Assembly (NCBI GenBank): GCA_025758065.1
Contig: CP107199.1
Span: 970,001 to 1,034,000 of the forward strand
Length of the DNA stretch: 64,000 bases
Direction: 5' to 3'
Source: Lachnospiraceae bacterium
GTDB taxonomy: Bacteria; Bacillota; Clostridia; Lachnospirales; Lachnospiraceae
How positions within the stretch are numbered: the stretch's first letter is position 1; each line of letters begins with the position of its first letter. Under the pieces are notes generated by a model that saw only the letters and a list, made by a program, of their open reading frames with translations, had not been told where the DNA came from and ran no database searches. A program made the translations under genes and the position numbers. Of the stretch, positions 60,596-64,000 are shown piece by piece.

Positions 60596-61120
60596 TTACT
60601 TTCCGTCATAAATAATGGCAGAATCTACATCATACCCTTTTAAAAGCGCTCTTCCCTTAAGGCCTGCTAATTCCATTACAAAGCAGATCTTTACTACTTT
60701 GCCGCCAAGGCCTTCGATCAGCTTAATGATCGCTTCTGTAGTACCGCCGGTAGCGATCAGGTCATCGATAATAACCACCTTCTGTCCCGGAGTAATAGAA
60801 TCCTTGTGCATCTCGATCTCTGCGGTGCCGTATTCCAGGGCATATTTTACTGAAACAGTCTCACATGGCAGTTTGCCCTTTTTACGGACCGGTACAAAAC
60901 CCTTGTGCTCTGCATAGGCAACCGGCACACCAAAAATAAATCCTCTGGATTCAGGGCCTACTACTACATCATAATCTACATCCTTTAACATGTTGCGGAT
61001 GCTGTCCACTGCCAGGTGCAGGCCGTCTGCATCCTGAAGGATGGTGGTTACATCCCTGAAAATAATGCCAGGTTCCGGGAAATCCGGGATGCTTCTTACA
61101 TATTCTTCCAGCTTTTTCAT
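60596..61120 (-). CDS. apt: Adenine phosphoribosyltransferase
   Basis: 174 residues. Adenine salvage with PRPP. PRPP-binding loop VVIIDDLIATGGTTEA near 121-136, FRDVTTILQDADG and GPESRGFIFG near 63 match Apt. GAGGATATAAAC before ATG. It begins the apt-rel-MBL-hemZ-hisS-aspS order; recJ, commonly next to apt in Firmicutes, is not seen, and a structured repeat lies upstream instead. Confidence 0.97.
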   Translation of the reverse strand: MKKLEEYVRSIPDFPEPGIIFRDVTTILQDADGLHLAVDSIRNMLKDVDYDVVVGPESRGFIFGVPVAYAEHKGFVPVRKKGKLPCETVSVKYALEYGTAEIEMHKDSITPGQKVVIIDDLIATGGTTEAIIKLIEGLGGKVVKICFVMELAGLKGRALLKGYDVDSAIIYDGK

Positions 61121-61148
61121 GTTTATATCCTCGCTTCTTTAAATTATT

Positions 61149-61322
61149 TACTATGAAAGTGTTGCCAAGCGGCTATGGGGACTGCGTGCTTGCACGCAAG
61201 GAACCATAGACATTTGGCAACCAAGCCGGTATGAGTAAGCAGGGCGACAGCCCGGATTACGAATACTGGCGGCAGTTGTGGGAGTGCCAGCGGCACGTAA
61301 CAACTGACTTTCATCTATGGTG
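61149..61322. repeat. Multi-hairpin palindromic element upstream of apt (about 170 bp)
   Basis: Outer arms TATGAAAGTGTTG and CAACTGACTTTCATCTA enclose a left hairpin (GTTGCCAA...TTGGCAAC with GCGTGCTTGCACGC tip) and a right hairpin (CAGTTGT...ACAACTG), with GGGCGACAGCCC between. It is the only notable feature of the 408-bp gap between apt and the DUF554 gene, and would be a leader if apt is transcribed from the right. Confidence 0.7.
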
Positions 61323-61528
61323 CGCAATCACTATTATTATACTTGCTCTGACGGACACTGTAAACCCCAGGCATCTTCCCAAACCGCCATTTTTCCTGTA
61401 TTTTCTGCCAGTCCGACCGCTGTATAGACTCCTCTTTTCCCTTAAATCTTTATTCCCATCTCCCCGAAAATATGGTAATATGTCCTTGTTATTTTCAAAA
61501 CACATTGAGATATTGTGAGGTTTTACAT

Positions 61529-62251
61529 ATGACTGGCTTAGGTACACTTGTAAATATGGCTGCCATACTTATAGGAAGCGGCCTGGGACTTTTATTAAAA
61601 AATGGTATTCCAAAGCGGCTGCAGACTACTATTTCCAGCGCAGTTGGCCTTTGTTTGATCTTTGTAGGCATTACAGGGGCTATCAAGGGTCTGATGAATG
61701 TATCGGGAACTACCTTTGAGACCAAGGACACATTAGTCGTAGTCATCTGCATGGCCGTAGGCGCAGCCATCGGAGAGTGGCTGGATCTGGAACAGAAAAT
61801 GGAAAATCTGGGAGACTGGGTCAAATCCAAACTTCCAAGGGGCGCTTCCACTTCCAACTTTACAGAAGCCTTTGTAAGCACCTCCCTTGTTTTCTGCATC
61901 GGTGCCATGGCGATCGTTGGTTCTATTGAAGACAGTTTAAACCATGATTACACCATACTCTTTACAAAAGCCGTTATGGACGGTGTGCTTTCCGTTGTTT
62001 TTGCCGCATCCATGGGTATTGGAGTGGCATTTTCCATGTTTCCCATTGGTATTTACCAGGGAGGCATCACTCTTCTTGCGGGCCTGGTAAAGCCATATCT
62101 TACCGACCTGATGATCGGACGCCTTTCCTGTATCGGTTCTATCCTTATTTTTGCCCTTGGTTTAAATCTGACCATTGGAACAAAGATCAAGATCACAAAT
62201 CTGCTTCCTGCTGTATTCCTGCCGGTTATCGTATGCCTGTTGGGTTTTTAA
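61529..62251 (+). CDS. DUF554 family membrane protein
   Basis: 240 residues, about seven hydrophobic helices; matches the DUF554 (YqgA/YdfK) family of unknown transport function. N-terminal GTLVNMAAILIGSGLGLLL and IVGSIEDSLNHDYTILFTKAVMDG are typical. GTGAGG about eight bases before ATG 61529. The DeoR-type gene starts 24 bp after the stop, so the two are probably co-transcribed. Confidence 0.92.
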   Translation: MTGLGTLVNMAAILIGSGLGLLLKNGIPKRLQTTISSAVGLCLIFVGITGAIKGLMNVSGTTFETKDTLVVVICMAVGAAIGEWLDLEQKMENLGDWVKSKLPRGASTSNFTEAFVSTSLVFCIGAMAIVGSIEDSLNHDYTILFTKAVMDGVLSVVFAASMGIGVAFSMFPIGIYQGGITLLAGLVKPYLTDLMIGRLSCIGSILIFALGLNLTIGTKIKITNLLPAVFLPVIVCLLGF

Positions 62252-62275
62252 AGTAGGTTATGAAAGGACGTTATC

Positions 62276-63025
62276 ATGTTAAAAGAAGAACGACAGAACT
62301 GGATCTTAAATAAGCTTCATACCTCCGGAAAGGTAGTAGTAAGCCATCTGGCAGGAGAATTAAAGGTTTCTGAAGATACTATACGCCGTGACCTTTTAGA
62401 CCTGGATCAGAAAGGACAGTTAAAACGTGTATTCGGTGGTGCCATTCCTTTAGAAAAGCCGGTCATTAACTTCTTTGACCGGGAAACGGCAGATGTTGCC
62501 TTAAAGCAGCAGCTTTCCATAAGGGCGCTGGAATTTCTGGAGTCTGACCAGTTAGTTGCCATTGATGGCAGCAGCACCAATCTCCAGTTTGCCAAAAATA
62601 TACCTGACAATTTAAAGCTTACAGTCCTTACCAACAGCTACAGCATCGCCCATGTATGTTCCCTGAAGGAGCAGATACGGGTCATTATCTTAGGCGGCAA
62701 TCTATTAAAAGATTCCATGACCACAGTAGGGGAGGTTGCCGCCGCCCAGGCTGCCGGATACCACCCGGACCTGTGCTTTATGGGAGTCTATGCTATTCAT
62801 CCGGAATACGGCATGACCATTCCCTATCCAGAAGAGGTCAGCATCAAACGCCAGCTGATCCGCTCCTCCAGCCGTGTTATTGCACTGGTAAACCCGGCTA
62901 AGCTGAACACCGTTTCCCGGTATCAGGTGTGCGGGATCGAGGATTTTACAACACTGATCACAGATGGACATGTGCCGCAGGAGATGGCATCCCGGTATAA
63001 AAACAGGGGACTGGATTTTCTGTAG
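62276..63025 (+). CDS. DeoR/GlpR-family transcriptional regulator
   Basis: 249 residues. N-terminal HTH (ERQNWILNKLHTSGKVVVSHLAGELKVSEDTIRRDLLDLDQKGQLKRVFGGAI) and a DeoR sugar-phosphate-binding domain with DGSSTNLQFAK near 91 and ILGGNLLKDSMTTVG near 135. AAAGGACGTTATC precedes ATG. It is in an operon with DUF554 and next to a convergent transaldolase-like gene, so a sugar phosphate is a plausible effector. Terminator at 63052. Confidence 0.93.
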   Translation: MLKEERQNWILNKLHTSGKVVVSHLAGELKVSEDTIRRDLLDLDQKGQLKRVFGGAIPLEKPVINFFDRETADVALKQQLSIRALEFLESDQLVAIDGSSTNLQFAKNIPDNLKLTVLTNSYSIAHVCSLKEQIRVIILGGNLLKDSMTTVGEVAAAQAAGYHPDLCFMGVYAIHPEYGMTIPYPEEVSIKRQLIRSSSRVIALVNPAKLNTVSRYQVCGIEDFTTLITDGHVPQEMASRYKNRGLDFL

Positions 63026-63051
63026 ACCGGATCTTCTATAAAAATAGTTTA

Positions 63052-63076
63052 AGCCGCCCGTGTTGGGCGGCTCTTT
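63052..63076. terminator. Terminator after the DeoR-type gene
   Basis: AGCCGCCC (63052-63059), loop, GGGCGGCT (63065-63072), then T residues; perfect 8-bp stem. Confidence 0.88.
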
Positions 63077-63174
63077 TCTTACTCACTCTTTCCAAGTAAA
63101 AAACTGCATCTAGATGGTCATTCAATCTGCAAATGTTGATCGTACACATACCGGCACAGCTTTTTCCTCTATAC

Positions 63175-63828
63175 TTATTCCCCAAATACAGCCTTATAAT
63201 CAGCCTGGAACTTGGCAATTCCCTGGTCAGTTAAAGGATGCTTGGTCATCTGCTCTAATACCTTATATGGAACAGTTGCAATATCAGCACCAGCCTTTGC
63301 GCAGTCGATCACATGGATTGGATTACGAACGCTTGCTGCGATGATCTCAGTTTCGATGTTGTGCATCTGGAAGATTTCAGTGATGTCATAGATCAGATCA
63401 ATACCTGGCATGGAAATATCATCCAGACGTCCTAAGAACGGGGATACATATGTAGCACCTGCTCTTGCAGCTAACAGAGCCTGAGCTGCGGAGAAGATCA
63501 GCGTTACATTAGTCTTAACGCCTTCTGCGTGAAGAACCTTTACTGCCTTTAAGCCTTCAACAGTCATAGGGATCTTAACAACCATGTTTGGATGGATCTT
63601 AGCGATCTCACGTCCTTCTGCGATCATTCCTTCTGCAGTTACAGTAGTTGCCTTAACTTCACCACTGATAGGTCCGTCAACAATGGATGCGATCTCTTTG
63701 ATCACTTCGTTAAAGTCACGGCCTTCTTTTGCGATCAGAGATGGATTTGTGGTAACACCACAGATAATTCCCATATCATTTGCCTTGCGGATATCATCTA
63801 CATTTGCTGTGTCGATAAAAAACTTCAT
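63175..63828 (-). CDS. Transaldolase-like / fructose-6-phosphate aldolase
   Basis: 217 residues, short TalC/FSA-type transaldolase. N-terminal FIDTANVDDIRKANDMGIICGVTTNPSL; Schiff-base Lys in MVVKIPMTVEGLKAV near residue 85; SPFLGRLDDI and AASVRNPIHVIDCAKAGADIATVPY near 128-180. FSA and transaldolase activities cannot be separated by sequence alone. GGAGGATTATTTC before ATG. Transcribed from a consensus promoter, towards the DeoR gene. Confidence 0.95.
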   Translation of the reverse strand: MKFFIDTANVDDIRKANDMGIICGVTTNPSLIAKEGRDFNEVIKEIASIVDGPISGEVKATTVTAEGMIAEGREIAKIHPNMVVKIPMTVEGLKAVKVLHAEGVKTNVTLIFSAAQALLAARAGATYVSPFLGRLDDISMPGIDLIYDITEIFQMHNIETEIIAASVRNPIHVIDCAKAGADIATVPYKVLEQMTKHPLTDQGIAKFQADYKAVFGE

Positions 63829-63901
63829 GAAATAATCCTCCTCTTAAATTTCCCCTGGAAACAGCTTCTCATTCTGCTTCCCACTGAATTTTTATACTTG
63901 T

Positions 63902-63929
63902 ATTATAGCGCATGGCCTACACATGTCAA
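63902..63929 (-). promoter_or_regulatory. Promoter of the transaldolase-like gene
   Basis: Minus strand TTGACA (63924-63929), 16-bp spacer, TATAAT (63902-63907): both consensus. Leader about 65 nt. Confidence 0.9.
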
Positions 63930-64000
63930 GCAAATATCCGCATCAGTTTGCCATATTTTCCCGCTACACACGCATAATAACGCATTTAAGTTTTATATGT

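Overview
The window looks like chromosomal DNA of a strictly anaerobic Gram-positive Clostridia, most likely a Lachnospiraceae (moderate confidence). This rests on a reverse rubrerythrin beside a PerR-type regulator, HemZ, the apt-rel-MBL-hemZ-hisS-aspS cluster, YitT and MgtC family proteins, GGAGG ribosome binding sites and TTGACA/TATAAT promoters. There is no rRNA, tRNA, CRISPR array or prophage. About 54 protein genes and one gene remnant were annotated.

Layout. 1-3.4 kb: an ABC-F protein, an MgtC-like protein and a lipoprotein. 3.4-4.0 kb: a 536-bp double-hairpin repeat whose inverted twin lies at 52.0-52.5 kb. 4.0-8.5 kb: a polar amino-acid ABC transporter whose binding-protein gene is separated from permease and ATPase by an IS200/IS605 element (tnpA + tnpB). 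8.7-13.1 kb: pyrC, an MBL hydrolase, a DMT transporter and a MATE transporter. 13.1-20.3 kb: an eight-gene leftward operon, S1 protein - RelQ-like synthetase - GDPD - dtd - DUF3783 - VWA/metallopeptidase-like - MoxR ATPase - MATE. 20.6-24 kb: PHP phosphatase and LysR, then perR and rubrerythrin, each with a promoter and operator-like palindrome. 24-29.3 kb: GntR regulator, a corrinoid-methyltransferase-like UroD protein, an M20 peptidase remnant, and a P-type Ca/Mn ATPase behind a yybP-ykoY (Mn2+) riboswitch. 29.3-35.5 kb: YitT, an unknown membrane protein, and a CstA-family transporter with a LytS/LytTR two-component system and matching direct-repeat operators. 35.6-38.2 kb: lactonase-aroC-rpiB. 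38.9-43.5 kb: an XRE-cupin regulator followed by potABCD. 43.6-48 kb: a DtxR-like regulator, an esterase, and an ArsR-HMA-ZntA metal efflux operon. 48.1-51.8 kb: M20 amidohydrolase, YfcC transporter, LysR. 52.6-61.1 kb: aspS, hisS, hemZ, MBL hydrolase, rel, apt. 61.5-63.8 kb: DUF554, DeoR regulator, transaldolase-like enzyme.

The most unusual aspect is the density of palindromic repeats with no coding capacity. At least four families recur inside the window: (A) the 536-bp double hairpin, two copies with compensatory base changes; (B) a 163-bp hairpin with two full copies and two internally deleted derivatives of 56 and 21 bp; (C) a 110-124-bp multi-hairpin unit, single or in tandem, which supplies the C-terminus of one protein and most of the leader of another operon; (D) an ACTAGTACAT palindrome in long and mini forms. 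Two further unique structured palindromes lie at 45.1 and 61.2 kb.

Functionally the window combines metal homeostasis (Mn riboswitch-ATPase, DtxR-like regulator, Zn/Cd efflux), peroxide defence (PerR-rubrerythrin), stringent response (Rel plus RelQ-like synthetase), nutrient uptake (amino acids, polyamines, a predicted pyruvate-type carbon source, possibly acyl-amino acids or peptides), and housekeeping enzymes.
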